From: Ohtaekwangia koreensis | GTDB lineage: Bacteria > Bacteroidota > Bacteroidia > Cytophagales > Cyclobacteriaceae | Direction of reading: 5' to 3' | Assembly: GCF_900167975.1 (NCBI RefSeq) | Contig: NZ_FUZU01000002.1 | Coordinates: 689,501 to 753,500, forward strand | DNA: 64,000 nt | Shown: positions 17,334-25,892 of the stretch, piece by piece | Numbering within the stretch: position 1 is the stretch's first letter | How the letters are laid out: every line of letters begins with the position of its first letter | The notes under the pieces: generated by a model | What the model was told of the DNA's origin: nothing | The model's input: only the letters and a program-made list of their open reading frames with translations | Databases searched by the model: none | Made by a program: the position numbers and the translations under genes

Positions 17334-17381
17334 TGTGGATAAAATGATAATATATTGTGGACAAGTTGTAGCTTATCCACA
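17334..17381. other. Cluster of three DnaA-box sequences, candidate origin or DnaA-binding region
   Basis: Two perfect TTATCCACA boxes are present: one on the minus strand at 17334-17342 and one on the plus strand at 17373-17381. Between them TTGTCCACA lies on the minus strand at about 17355-17363, one base off. The surroundings are AT-rich (a stretch around 17341-17354 and another from 17382 to 17402). All lie in the 167-bp gap between xerC and rpsU. The two outer boxes can also pair as a 9-bp RNA stem, the main alternative. No dnaA gene is in the window. Confidence 0.55.
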
Positions 17382-17404
17382 ATTAAATATTTTTAATTCA
17401 ACAA

Positions 17405-17420
17405 AACGCTTTTAAGCGTT
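17405..17420 (-). terminator. Hairpin overlapping the rpsU stop codon
   Basis: AACGCTT and AAGCGTT flank a two-base centre, and a short TTTTGTT run follows on the minus strand. It may be the first of two stacked rpsU terminators. Confidence 0.4.
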
Positions 17421-17609
17421 AGGATCCTGAAGTCTCTGTTGCTCGCGATAAGCAGCACGAATGATTTGATTTCTACGTCTCACAGATGGCTTTTCGAAAG
17501 AAGTACGGGAACGTAATTCCTTTAGAACACCTGTTTTTTCAAACTTCTTCTTGAAACGCTTCAGCGCCTTGTCAATTGATTCGTTTTCTTTTACGTTAAC
17601 GATAAGCAT
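17412..17609 (-). CDS. rpsU: 30S ribosomal protein S21
   Basis: A 65-residue basic protein: [27 protein letters not shown], then [26 protein letters not shown], the S21 signature with its Arg/Lys-rich middle. S21 sits near the anti-Shine-Dalgarno end of 16S rRNA; in Bacteroidota, where SD sequences are little used, its role in initiation is of special interest. It has its own promoter and is followed by two hairpins, so it is probably expressed apart from xerC. Confidence 0.97.
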   Translation of the reverse strand: MLIVNVKENESIDKALKRFKKKFEKTGVLKELRSRTSFEKPSVRRRNQIIRAAYREQQRLQDPNA

Positions 17610-17627
17610 ATTTCTTATTTAGGGCTG

Positions 17628-17659
17628 CAAAGATAGCAGAATGTCAGTGAATTATCCAA
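17628..17659 (-). promoter_or_regulatory. Promoter for rpsU
   Basis: On the minus strand, TATCTTTG (17628-17635) lies 18 bases before the ATG, with TTG at 17657-17659 after a 21-base spacer. The upstream element nearly touches the end of the acyl-CoA dehydrogenase gene. Confidence 0.65.
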
Positions 17660-17661
17660 GA

Positions 17662-18831
17662 CTACTTTAAAATGGTGCGAGAAATAACAAGTTTTTGTAT
17701 CTCAGACGTACCTTCTCCAATGGTGCAAAGTTTTGCATCACGATAAAATTTCTCCACCGGGAAGTCTTTTGTGTAGCCATAACCACCAAAAATTTGTACT
17801 GCATCATTGGCAACTTCAACAGCCACTTCTGATGCAAAAAGCTTCGCCATAGCCGACTCCCTCGTAACATTCTCTCCTTTATTTTTTAAATCTCCAGCTC
17901 TGAATGTCAGTAGTTTAGCGGCTTCTATTTTGGTAGCCATATCAGCAAGTTTGAAGGAAATGCCCTGAAAGCTTGAGATTGGCTGGTTGAATTGATGGCG
18001 TTCCTGTGAATACTTCAATGCAGCGTCAAATGCTCCCAGCGCAATGCCAAGGCTAAGTGCAGCAATGGAAATTCTACCACCATCCAGCACTTTTAACGCC
18101 TGAACAAACCCGTCCCCCTCCTTTCCAATAATCTGCGATTTATGAACGCGACAATCACTGAAAATTAATTCAGCCGTTTCAGAAGCTCGCATTCCGAGCT
18201 TATTTTCCTTTTTGCCTGCAGTAAATCCTGGTGTTCCTTTATCAATCAAAAAAGCCGTCATTCCGTGAGAATCTCCTACCTCACCGGTCCGGACGATCAC
18301 CACAACAGCATCTCCGGACTTACCATGAGTAATGAAATTTTTGGCACCATTGATAATGTAGTGGTCACCGTCCTTGATGGCAACCGTTCTCATGTTACCT
18401 GCATCGGAACCTGTATTGGGTTCAGTAAGGCCCCAGGCGCCTATAAATTCGCCTGAAGATAACTTAGGTAAATATTTTTTCTTCTGTTCTAACGATCCAA
18501 AAAGCAAAATGTGGTTAGTGCAAAGTGAGTTGTGTGCGGCCATCGATAAACCAATTGAGCCATCTAATCTTGAAAGCTCAACAATAGCAGTAATGTATTC
18601 CAAGTATCCAAAACCAGCTCCTCCAAATTCTTCTGGCACTAATACCCCCATTAGTCCCAGTCTCCCCATCTTCTTAAACAATTGCACGGGAAATTCCTGA
18701 CTCTCGTCCCAAGTCATTATGTTAGGTCTGATTTCTTTATTCCCAAAGTCGCGGACCATTTGAGAAATCATCCTTTGATTTTCAGTTTCATCAAAACTTA
18801 TCGATTTAAGTTTGTCGGTTATAACTTCCAT
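17662..18831 (-). CDS. Acyl-CoA dehydrogenase
   Basis: A 389-residue flavoprotein of the acyl-CoA dehydrogenase family, which introduces the alpha-beta double bond in fatty-acid or branched-chain acyl-CoA breakdown. Visible hallmarks are [32 protein letters not shown], the FAD-binding [22 protein letters not shown]-like region and [23 protein letters not shown], followed by the catalytic Glu in IGEGTSEIQ. The frame extends 20 codons further, to 18891, but a well-spaced promoter lies inside that extension, so MEVITDKLK at 18831 is the likely start. Chain-length preference cannot be read from the sequence. Confidence 0.93.
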   Translation of the reverse strand: MEVITDKLKSISFDETENQRMISQMVRDFGNKEIRPNIMTWDESQEFPVQLFKKMGRLGLMGVLVPEEFGGAGFGYLEYITAIVELSRLDGSIGLSMAAHNSLCTNHILLFGSLEQKKKYLPKLSSGEFIGAWGLTEPNTGSDAGNMRTVAIKDGDHYIINGAKNFITHGKSGDAVVVIVRTGEVGDSHGMTAFLIDKGTPGFTAGKKENKLGMRASETAELIFSDCRVHKSQIIGKEGDGFVQALKVLDGGRISIAALSLGIALGAFDAALKYSQERHQFNQPISSFQGISFKLADMATKIEAAKLLTFRAGDLKNKGENVTRESAMAKLFASEVAVEVANDAVQIFGGYGYTKDFPVEKFYRDAKLCTIGEGTSEIQKLVISRTILK

Positions 18832-18861
18832 AGGATATAGAGAATGTTGTATTGAAAACGT

Positions 18862-18892
18862 TAAAGTTATGTTTTCTCCGAATAATAACAAA
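18862..18892 (-). promoter_or_regulatory. Promoter for the acyl-CoA dehydrogenase gene
   Basis: On the minus strand TTTG (18889-18892), exactly 19 bases, then TAACTTTA (18862-18869). It sits 30 bases before ATG 18831 and inside the longer open frame, which decides the start. Confidence 0.7.
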
Positions 18893-18976
18893 CGAATGTT
18901 AGGTTGTAATATAAATATGCTTAATATTTTAGGCTTTGTTTATAGCAAACACTCCCTAAAATGTGGTCAAAAGTTT

Positions 18977-18984
18977 TAATTTCG
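18977..18984 (+). promoter_or_regulatory. Possible -7 box for ugd
   Basis: TAATTTCG resembles TAnnTTTG with one change and lies 22 bases before the ugd ATG. No TTTG is seen at the right distance. Confidence 0.35.
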
Positions 18985-19006
18985 CAGGTTCAAAAACCCA
19001 TTATCC

Positions 19007-20320
19007 ATGAAAATAGCTGTAGTTGGCACAGGTTACGTTGGTCTCGTAACCGGAACCTGTTTTGCTGAAACCGGAAACACTGTGACCTGCGTAGACATCG
19101 ATCAAGAAAAGGTCAAGAAACTTCAAAACGGAAAAATCACCATTTACGAACCCGGTCTCGAGCAACTTTTCGAACGGAACATTAAACAGGAGAGGCTTTT
19201 CTTCACAACAAATCTTGCAGAAGGAATCAAGGATGCTAAAATTATTTTCTTAGCGCTTCCCACACCTCCAGGAGAAGATGGTTCTGCCGATTTAAAGTAC
19301 ATTCTTAAGGTGGCATCTGATCTTGGTCCGATCCTGTCGGATTATACCGTGATCATTGACAAGAGTACGGTGCCGGTAGGAACGGCAGATAAAGTAAGAG
19401 ACAGAATTGCTGCGAACGCCAAGGTTGAATTCGATGTGGTTTCTAATCCCGAATTCTTAAGAGAAGGTGTCGCGGTGGAGGACTTTATGAAACCGGATCG
19501 CGTTGTTATAGGTACAAATTCACCACGGGCGAGAAAAATTATGGAGGCCCTATATGCACCATATGTTCGCCAGGGTAATCCTATCATTTTTATGGATGAG
19601 CGTTCAGCTGAGCTTACCAAGTATGCCGCGAATTCATTTCTGGCAACCAAGATTACCTTCATGAATGAGATTGCTAACCTATGTGAACTCGTAGGTGCGG
19701 ATGTTGACTCAGTACGCAGAGGTGTAGGTACAGATAGTCGAATTGGAAAAAGATTTTTATTCCCAGGTATAGGCTACGGAGGAAGTTGCTTCCCCAAAGA
19801 CGTTCAGGCATTGGCAAAATCGGCTTCCGATGTGAAGTATGATTTCAGAATCCTGAATGCCGTGATGGATGTGAACGAAGATCAAAAAACAAGATTGATT
19901 GAAAGAATTAAGACTCATTTCAAGGGCAATCTAAAAGGAAAGACTATAGCTTTCTGGGGACTTTCTTTCAAACCTCATACAGATGATATTCGTGAGGCTC
20001 CATCTCTTTACAATATCGAAGCATTATTAAGTGAAGGCGTAACAATTCGTGCTCACGATCCTGAAGCTATCGAAAATGTGAAGCGGATTGTAGGCGATAA
20101 AATTGGATACTTTGATACTCCTTATGATGCAGCAGAAGGTGCGGACGCCATCTTCATTGCAACAGAATGGCCAGAGTTCCGCACACCTGATTTTGAAAAG
20201 CTTTCAGGCCTTCTGAAAAGTAAAGTAATTTTTGACGGTAGAAATCTTTATGACCTTTCGAATATGAAAGAACTTGGATATACATACTTCAGCATTGGAA
20301 GAGAGGTGATCAATGGCTAA
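19007..20320 (+). CDS. ugd: UDP-glucose 6-dehydrogenase
   Basis: A 437-residue NAD-dependent enzyme that oxidises UDP-glucose to UDP-glucuronate for polysaccharide synthesis. The N-terminal Rossmann motif is [12 protein letters not shown], the STVPVGT and SNPEFLREG segments follow, and the catalytic Cys261 lies in [10 protein letters not shown]. The C-terminal UDP-binding part includes [18 protein letters not shown]. Its stop overlaps the next gene by 8 bp; that gene decarboxylates the product, so the two form a UDP-glucose to UDP-xylose pathway. Confidence 0.96.
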   Translation: MKIAVVGTGYVGLVTGTCFAETGNTVTCVDIDQEKVKKLQNGKITIYEPGLEQLFERNIKQERLFFTTNLAEGIKDAKIIFLALPTPPGEDGSADLKYILKVASDLGPILSDYTVIIDKSTVPVGTADKVRDRIAANAKVEFDVVSNPEFLREGVAVEDFMKPDRVVIGTNSPRARKIMEALYAPYVRQGNPIIFMDERSAELTKYAANSFLATKITFMNEIANLCELVGADVDSVRRGVGTDSRIGKRFLFPGIGYGGSCFPKDVQALAKSASDVKYDFRILNAVMDVNEDQKTRLIERIKTHFKGNLKGKTIAFWGLSFKPHTDDIREAPSLYNIEALLSEGVTIRAHDPEAIENVKRIVGDKIGYFDTPYDAAEGADAIFIATEWPEFRTPDFEKLSGLLKSKVIFDGRNLYDLSNMKELGYTYFSIGREVING

Positions 20321-21302
20321 GGAAAGAGTTTTAATCACAGGAGGAGCTGGATTTCTCGGCTCCCATTTATGCGATCGCTTCCTTAAAGAAGGATATAGTG
20401 TTATAGCAATGGACAACCTTATCACAGGTGACCTGCGTAATATCGAGCATCTTTTTAAACATGCTGATTTCGAATTCTACCATCATGATGTTTCTTCTTT
20501 TGTACATGTTCCAGGTGATCTGAAGTATATACTTCATTTTGCATCTCCGGCAAGTCCAATTGATTATCTGAAGATTCCCATTCAAACATTGAAAGTTGGA
20601 TCGTTGGGTACACACAACTTGCTTGGTTTAGCACGTGTTAAGAAAGCGAGAATCCTTGTTGCTTCAACTTCTGAAATTTATGGTGATCCACTTATTCACC
20701 CTCAAGTGGAAGAATACTATGGTAACGTAAACCCTATAGGCCCTCGCGGTGTATATGATGAAGCCAAGCGTTTTCAGGAAGCTATTACCATGGCATACCA
20801 TACTTACCATGGACTTGAAACACGAATCATAAGGATATTCAATACATACGGACCTAGAATGCGCCTGAATGATGGACGTGTATTACCTGCTTTCATCGGT
20901 CAGGCTTTACGCGGCGAAGACCTCACTGTATTTGGTGATGGTTCTCAGACACGCTCGTTCTGCTATGTAGACGATCAGGTTGAAGGTATATTCCGATTGC
21001 TAATGTCAGACTATCACTTACCTGTGAACATTGGGAATCCGGATGAGATCACGATTGGTGATTTCGCGGAAGAGATTGTAAAACTGACGGGCACGAAGCA
21101 GAAAGTAGTTTATAAACCACTTCCTCAAGATGATCCGAAACAGCGACAACCCAACACAACCAAGGCTAAAGAAATTCTTGGTTGGGAAGCAAAGGTATCT
21201 CGCTCCGAAGGATTGAAAATTACGTATGAGTACTTTAAGTCATTGCCACAAGAAGTACTATATCAACGTGATCATAAAAATTTCGAAAAATTCATCCGCT
21301 AA
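20313..21302 (+). CDS. UDP-glucuronate decarboxylase (UDP-xylose synthase)
   Basis: A 329-residue extended short-chain dehydrogenase that converts UDP-glucuronate to UDP-xylose with bound NAD. The GGAGFLGSH Rossmann motif, STSEIYGDP (Thr119-Glu121) and the catalytic Tyr148-x-x-x-Lys152 in GVYDEAKR are visible, together with [14 protein letters not shown] and RSFCYVDD, typical of the UXS group. The pattern [13 protein letters not shown] separates it from epimerases and dehydratases. It overlaps ugd by 8 bp and is followed 11 bp later by rfbB. Confidence 0.93.
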   Translation: MAKERVLITGGAGFLGSHLCDRFLKEGYSVIAMDNLITGDLRNIEHLFKHADFEFYHHDVSSFVHVPGDLKYILHFASPASPIDYLKIPIQTLKVGSLGTHNLLGLARVKKARILVASTSEIYGDPLIHPQVEEYYGNVNPIGPRGVYDEAKRFQEAITMAYHTYHGLETRIIRIFNTYGPRMRLNDGRVLPAFIGQALRGEDLTVFGDGSQTRSFCYVDDQVEGIFRLLMSDYHLPVNIGNPDEITIGDFAEEIVKLTGTKQKVVYKPLPQDDPKQRQPNTTKAKEILGWEAKVSRSEGLKITYEYFKSLPQEVLYQRDHKNFEKFIR

Positions 21303-21313
21303 AATCTTTCCAG

Positions 21314-22372
21314 ATGTCAGTGAGAAAAATACTTATAACAGGAGGAGCCGGTTTTATCGGCTCGCATGTAGTCAGATTATTTGCAAATAAATATCCGACT
21401 TACACAATCGTTAATCTGGACAAGCTCACCTACGCAGGTAATCTTGAAAATCTGAAAGACGTTGAGAAAAAATCAAACTATCATTTTGAGCGTGGAGATA
21501 TACTCGACATAGAGTTCTTGAATAGTGTATTCAAGAAACATGAGATAGATGGAGTTATACACCTTGCTGCAGAATCGCATGTAGATCGTTCCCTTCATAA
21601 TCCCGCAGAGTTTGCGAATACAAACATCATCGGAACGCTGAACTTGCTGTGTGCAGCTCAAGCCGCGTGGAATGGTCAATTCGAAAACAAACGCTTCTAT
21701 CATATCTCTACAGATGAAGTATATGGTTCGGCTGAGCATGGTGGATTCTTCACAGAGGAAACTCCAATCGATCCACGGTCACCGTACTCAGCATCAAAAG
21801 CCAGTAGCGATCACTTCGTGAGTGCTTATAACAACAGCTTTGGTCTGCCTACGTTAATCAGCCGTTGCTCGAATAATTACGGTCCTTTTCATTTTCCTGA
21901 AAAGCTGATTCCTTTGATGATCAATAACATCATCAACAGCAAGCCGCTGCCGGTGTATGGTAAAGGTGAAAACATTCGTGATTGGTTGTTTGTAGAAGAT
22001 CACGCACGTGCTATAGATGCTATTTTCCATAAGGGAAAAGTTGGAGAAGTATATAATATAGGTGGTAATAATGAGTGGAAAAACATCGACCTGGTAAACT
22101 TGCTTTGCCACATCATGGATAAAAAACTCAATCGCCGTGAAGGTACTTCTGCTGGTCTCATAACACATGTAAAAGACAGACCTGGGCATGATCTGCGATA
22201 CGCTATAGATGCATCTAAACTGATTAGTGAAACAGGATGGCGTCCGGAAGTAACGTTCGAGATTGGATTAGAGAAGACCGTTGACTGGTATTTGGCAAAC
22301 ACTACGTGGTTGAATAATGTAACATCTGGTGAGTATCTCAAGTACTACACCAACATGTATCAGGAGAGATAA
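21314..22372 (+). CDS. rfbB: dTDP-glucose 4,6-dehydratase
   Basis: A 352-residue short-chain dehydrogenase that makes dTDP-4-keto-6-deoxyglucose, the branch point to rhamnose and other deoxysugars. It has GGAGFIGSHVV, LAAESHVDRS, the catalytic triad region STDEVYG (Thr133, Asp134, Glu135) and Tyr158-x-x-x-Lys162 in PYSASKASSD, plus SNNYGPFHFPEKLIP. The partner thymidylyltransferase follows after an 83-bp gap that holds a long hairpin. The later rhamnose genes rfbC and rfbD are not in this window. Confidence 0.96.
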   Translation: MSVRKILITGGAGFIGSHVVRLFANKYPTYTIVNLDKLTYAGNLENLKDVEKKSNYHFERGDILDIEFLNSVFKKHEIDGVIHLAAESHVDRSLHNPAEFANTNIIGTLNLLCAAQAAWNGQFENKRFYHISTDEVYGSAEHGGFFTEETPIDPRSPYSASKASSDHFVSAYNNSFGLPTLISRCSNNYGPFHFPEKLIPLMINNIINSKPLPVYGKGENIRDWLFVEDHARAIDAIFHKGKVGEVYNIGGNNEWKNIDLVNLLCHIMDKKLNRREGTSAGLITHVKDRPGHDLRYAIDASKLISETGWRPEVTFEIGLEKTVDWYLANTTWLNNVTSGEYLKYYTNMYQER

Positions 22373-22386
22373 TTAATGTATGACTG

Positions 22387-22429
22387 TTCATATTGTTATG
22401 TGCTGATACGATGCACATAGCAATATGAA
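22387..22429. repeat. Intercistronic hairpin between rfbB and rfbA
   Basis: Arms 22387-22403 and 22413-22429 are 17 bases each with one mismatch around a 9-base loop. No T-run follows on either side, so it is unlikely to be a simple terminator. It could stabilise or split the rfbB-rfbA message. Confidence 0.75.
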
Positions 22430-22455
22430 TCTATCAACTATAAAAACACTCAACA

Positions 22456-23322
22456 ATGAAAGGTATTATTTTAGCAGGAGGTTCAGGTACGCGCTTGTAT
22501 CCGTTAACCATTGCTGTCAGTAAGCAACTCATGCCATTATACGATAAGCCGATGATCTATTATCCGTTATCAGTTTTGATGATGGCTGGGATTCGGGAAA
22601 TTTTGATCATCGCTACTCCGCATGATATGCCGATGTTTCAGAAATTATTAGGCGATGGTAAGAACCTGGGATGTTCATTCAGTTATGAAATTCAACCACG
22701 CCCCGAAGGTTTAGCACAAGCATTTATCATCGGTGAAAAATTTGTTGGCAACGACAAAGTCGCCCTTATTCTCGGCGATAATATATTCTACGGATCAGGC
22801 ATGCAAAAACTATTGCAATCCAACAGTAATCCTGACGGAGGAGTTGTATTTGCATATCACGTTACAGATCCAGAGCGCTATGGTGTAGTAGAATTTGACG
22901 CTAATAAGAAAGCAATTTCCATCGAGGAGAAACCAGCGAATCCTAAATCGAATTATGCTGTTCCGGGATTATATTTCTACGATAATGAGGTTGTAAAAAT
23001 CTCCAAAGAACTGAAGCCAAGTCCGCGTGGCGAACTTGAGATCACCGATGTGAACAACGTTTACCTCAAGCGAGGGAAACTTACGGTAGCACCGATGAGT
23101 CGTGGTACGGCCTGGCTGGATACAGGTACTTTTGATTCGCTCATGCAGGCTTCTAATTTTGTTCAGACCATTGAGCAACGTCAGGGACTAAAAATTGGAT
23201 GTATAGAAGAAGTGGCATACCGCCAAGGCTTCATTACAAAAGATCAATTGCTGACCATCGCAAAACCATTGGAAAAAAGCGGTTACGGTACATATCTAAA
23301 AAATCTGCCAGAGTATATCTGA
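22456..23322 (+). CDS. rfbA: Glucose-1-phosphate thymidylyltransferase
   Basis: A 288-residue nucleotidyltransferase that makes dTDP-glucose, the substrate for rfbB. The sugar-nucleotide signature [18 protein letters not shown] opens the protein, followed by [30 protein letters not shown], the [10 protein letters not shown] segment and [16 protein letters not shown]. Length and motifs fit RmlA. Gene order rfbB-rfbA with an HD-domain gene 7 bp downstream suggests a single transcript, though the hairpin upstream may alter relative levels. Confidence 0.97.
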   Translation: MKGIILAGGSGTRLYPLTIAVSKQLMPLYDKPMIYYPLSVLMMAGIREILIIATPHDMPMFQKLLGDGKNLGCSFSYEIQPRPEGLAQAFIIGEKFVGNDKVALILGDNIFYGSGMQKLLQSNSNPDGGVVFAYHVTDPERYGVVEFDANKKAISIEEKPANPKSNYAVPGLYFYDNEVVKISKELKPSPRGELEITDVNNVYLKRGKLTVAPMSRGTAWLDTGTFDSLMQASNFVQTIEQRQGLKIGCIEEVAYRQGFITKDQLLTIAKPLEKSGYGTYLKNLPEYI

Positions 23323-23329
23323 TATACTT

Positions 23330-23941
23330 ATGTTTTCAGAAGAATTTTCCAAAGTTATATCGCACTACAATGATGGTGCGACAAATAAACTTTGGAGTGA
23401 GATTGAAAAGCAATACTCTTCAACCAAGAGATATTACCATAATCAAACTCACCTCGAAAATCTTTTGAAAGAGCTTTTGCCCGTGAAAGAGTTAATTACA
23501 AACTGGGATTGCATAGTCTTCTCGATTGCCTATCACGATATTGTTTACAATACGTTGAGAAAGGACAACGAGGAAAAAAGTGCGTCACTCGCTGAGAAGA
23601 GACTTTCTGAAATAAATTTTCCGGCAGAAGGTATAAGAATTTGTGTTGAACAAATTCTTGCCACGAAGAGTCATACGGTCAGCAAGAATCCTGACACTAA
23701 TCTTTTCACGGATGCAGATCTCTCGATTCTTGGATCGGACTGGAGTATATATATCGAGTATGCCAATAATATCCGAAAAGAATATTCCTTTTATCCGGAC
23801 TTGGTTTACAGGCCAGGGAGAAAAAAAGTATTAGAACATTTTTTGTCGATGGACAGAATTTTTAAAACCGATGAATTCTCCGGTCGATATGAAAATAAGG
23901 CAAGAGAGAATATTTTTAGAGAACGCGAAGGCCTTGGGTGA
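23330..23941 (+). CDS. HD-superfamily phosphohydrolase-like protein (COG4339-like)
   Basis: A 203-residue helical protein with HD-type metal ligands: His37 and His41 in RYYHNQTHL, the His69-Asp70 pair in IAYHDIVY, and Asp128/Asp130 in FTDADLSILG. The pattern YHN.THL...YHD...D.DL matches the predicted metal-dependent phosphohydrolases of COG4339, some of which carry misleading receptor names in databases. The substrate is unknown. It starts 7 bp after rfbA and ends just before the rimP promoter, so it is probably the last gene of the nucleotide-sugar operon. Confidence 0.75.
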   Translation: MFSEEFSKVISHYNDGATNKLWSEIEKQYSSTKRYYHNQTHLENLLKELLPVKELITNWDCIVFSIAYHDIVYNTLRKDNEEKSASLAEKRLSEINFPAEGIRICVEQILATKSHTVSKNPDTNLFTDADLSILGSDWSIYIEYANNIRKEYSFYPDLVYRPGRKKVLEHFLSMDRIFKTDEFSGRYENKARENIFREREGLG

Positions 23942-23949
23942 TTACAGGA

Positions 23950-23981
23950 TTTGACATTGAAGCAAAAAAGCTATACTTTTG
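23950..23981 (+). promoter_or_regulatory. Promoter for rimP-nusA-infB
   Basis: TTTG at 23950-23953, a 20-base spacer, then TACTTTTG at 23974-23981. Transcription would start near 23988, leaving a leader of about 59 bases that contains a strong hairpin. Confidence 0.75.
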
Positions 23982-24005
23982 CCGAAGTTTCTTAGTATTC
24001 TTTTT

Positions 24006-24025
24006 GAGGGGACCACAGTCCCCTC
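24006..24025 (+). promoter_or_regulatory. Strong hairpin in the rimP leader, possible attenuator
   Basis: A perfect 8-bp stem, GAGGGGAC/GTCCCCTC, closes a CACA tetraloop and is followed by a T-rich stretch (TTTGTTT). It lies between the promoter and the rimP ATG, so it is part of the mRNA leader. It resembles a terminator with a short U-run and could attenuate the operon. Confidence 0.6.
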
Positions 24026-24046
24026 TTTGTTTATAGAGTTTTTTTA

Positions 24047-24511
24047 ATGGATATAGTAGCAGAGATAAGACGCATCGCTGAATCAGAATTGACTGACCAA
24101 AGCCAGTTTATAGTTGATGTTATTGTTTCCTCCAAACAAGGGCCTCGTAAGATATTGGTACTTCTGGATAGTGACAACGGCATCAAAATAGATGAATGCG
24201 CAGATCTGAGCAGGGCCCTTTCCAATGTGCTTGATGAAGTAACTTGGCTCGAAGACAGTTACTTGTTGGAAGTATCAACACCTGGTCTGGACCATCCGTT
24301 GAAATTAAAACGACAGTATCATAAGAATATAGGACGCAGGCTGAAAGTGAAAGTCCTTGAGAAAATAGAAGAAGGGAAACTGGTAGCTGTAGCGGATGAG
24401 ATGATTACACTGGAACAAGAAATTGGCACCGGTAAGAAGAAAGAAATAAAGACAATTGGAATCCCTTTTACAGACATAGAAAAAGCTTTTGTGTTAGTAA
24501 GTTTTAAATAA
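24047..24511 (+). CDS. rimP: Ribosome maturation factor RimP
   Basis: A 154-residue protein needed for 30S subunit maturation. The N-terminal domain includes VLLDSDNGIKIDECADLSRALSNVLDE and the family motif YLLEVSTPGLDHPLKLKRQYHKNIGRRLKV; the C-terminal part is an SH3-like barrel ending IPFTDIEKAFVLVSFK. It is first in the classic rimP-nusA-infB operon and is preceded by a strong leader hairpin. Confidence 0.95.
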   Translation: MDIVAEIRRIAESELTDQSQFIVDVIVSSKQGPRKILVLLDSDNGIKIDECADLSRALSNVLDEVTWLEDSYLLEVSTPGLDHPLKLKRQYHKNIGRRLKVKVLEKIEEGKLVAVADEMITLEQEIGTGKKKEIKTIGIPFTDIEKAFVLVSFK

Positions 24512-24520
24512 GACGAAACC

Positions 24521-25765
24521 ATGGATGCACATGAATTAATTCAGTCGTTTGCTGAATTTGCAAAACAGAAGAACATTGACCGGCCAACGATGATCCGGAT
24601 CCTGGAAGATGTGTTCAAGAACATGATCCGTAAAAAGTATGAGTCGGATGAGAACTTCGATGTTATCATCAACGCAGACAAAGGCGATCTTGAAATATAT
24701 CGCTTTCGCGAGATCGTAGACGATGACTCGGAAGACATCTGGGATTTCGACAAAGTAAGTTTGTCGGAGGCACGTAAAATCCAACCGGATTTCGAAGTAG
24801 GAGAAGAAGTATCTGAGCAGATCTATATTGAAGATTTCGGACGCAGAGCTGTAACAACAGCGCGCCAGACATTAATTCAAAAAGTGAAAGATCTGGAGAA
24901 GGATATTCTCTTTCAGAAGTATAAAGATCTTGTTGGTGAAATAATAGCTGGTGAAGTATACCAGGTGTTAAGCAAAGAAGTTTTGCTGACAGATGGTGAA
25001 GGCAATGAAATTGCTGTACCACGGAACGAACAAATCCAGAAGGATCGTTATCGCAAAGGCGAAAATGTTCGCGCGATTGTTCATAAAGTGGAAATGGTAA
25101 ATGGCAATCCGAAAATTATTTTGTCACGTACCTCTCCGGTATTCCTCGAAAGATTATTTGAACAAGAAGTTCCGGAAGTATATGATGGTCTTATCACTAT
25201 TAAAAAAGTGGTACGTGAACCAGGTGAGCGTGCAAAGGTTGCTGTTGAATCATATGATGATCGCATCGATCCTGTGGGAGCATGCGTGGGTATGAAGGGT
25301 TCGCGCATACACGCTATCGTGCGTGAACTGCAGAACGAAAATATTGACGTGATCAATTACACAGAGAACCTGGAACTATATATCCAGCGTGCACTGAGTC
25401 CTGCGAAAATATCATCTATCAAAGTAGATAAAGATAATGGACGTGCATCGGTATATCTGAAACCAGATCAGGTGTCACTTGCTATCGGAAAAGGTGGATT
25501 GAATATTAAACTTGCAAGCCGCTTAGTGGGTTATGAAATAGATGTATTCCGCGAATTGGCTGAAGGTCAGGTAGAGGAAGATGTTGACCTGAGCGAATTC
25601 TCAGATGAGATTGAGAGCTGGGTAATTGACGAGTTAAATCGCATTGGTCTTGATACAGCAAAGAGTGTTCTGGCGCTTTCCAAAGATGAATTGGTAAGAC
25701 GTACTGACCTCGAGGAAGAAACTGTAGAAGGTGTTTTGAACATCCTGAAAAAGGAGTTCGAATAA
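24521..25765 (+). CDS. nusA: Transcription termination/antitermination protein NusA
   Basis: A 414-residue RNA-polymerase-associated factor. The N-terminal polymerase-binding domain (about 1-125) is followed by an S1 domain (around GEIIAGEVYQVLSKEVLLT), then two KH domains with DPVGACVGMKGSRIHAIVREL and VSLAIGKGGLNIKLASRL, and a C-terminal acidic and helix-hairpin-like tail (IDELNRIGLDTAKSVLALSKDEL). It starts 9 bp after rimP. Confidence 0.97.
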   Translation: MDAHELIQSFAEFAKQKNIDRPTMIRILEDVFKNMIRKKYESDENFDVIINADKGDLEIYRFREIVDDDSEDIWDFDKVSLSEARKIQPDFEVGEEVSEQIYIEDFGRRAVTTARQTLIQKVKDLEKDILFQKYKDLVGEIIAGEVYQVLSKEVLLTDGEGNEIAVPRNEQIQKDRYRKGENVRAIVHKVEMVNGNPKIILSRTSPVFLERLFEQEVPEVYDGLITIKKVVREPGERAKVAVESYDDRIDPVGACVGMKGSRIHAIVRELQNENIDVINYTENLELYIQRALSPAKISSIKVDKDNGRASVYLKPDQVSLAIGKGGLNIKLASRLVGYEIDVFRELAEGQVEEDVDLSEFSDEIESWVIDELNRIGLDTAKSVLALSKDELVRRTDLEEETVEGVLNILKKEFE

Positions 25766-25892
25766 GTCGTTTTGTAATTTGGGTTTATAACGAATCCTTA
25801 ATAAGTGAGCGATGAACTGTGAACAATAAGTTAAATTGCGCGACTACGCGCTTTTGAATTTTAAAGTCCTTAAAAAACAGGCATATTTGAAT

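Noticed and set aside
18832-18891. Twenty-codon N-terminal extension of the acyl-CoA dehydrogenase
   Set aside because: A well-spaced promoter lies inside it, and the extension has no family similarity.
22387-22429. Intrinsic terminator between rfbB and rfbA
   Set aside because: The stem is strong but no T-run follows on either strand, and the genes belong to one pathway on the same strand.
23330-23941. Receptor-subunit name sometimes attached to this family
   Set aside because: The sequence shows HD-type metal ligands and is clearly a bacterial hydrolase-like protein; the receptor name is a database artefact.
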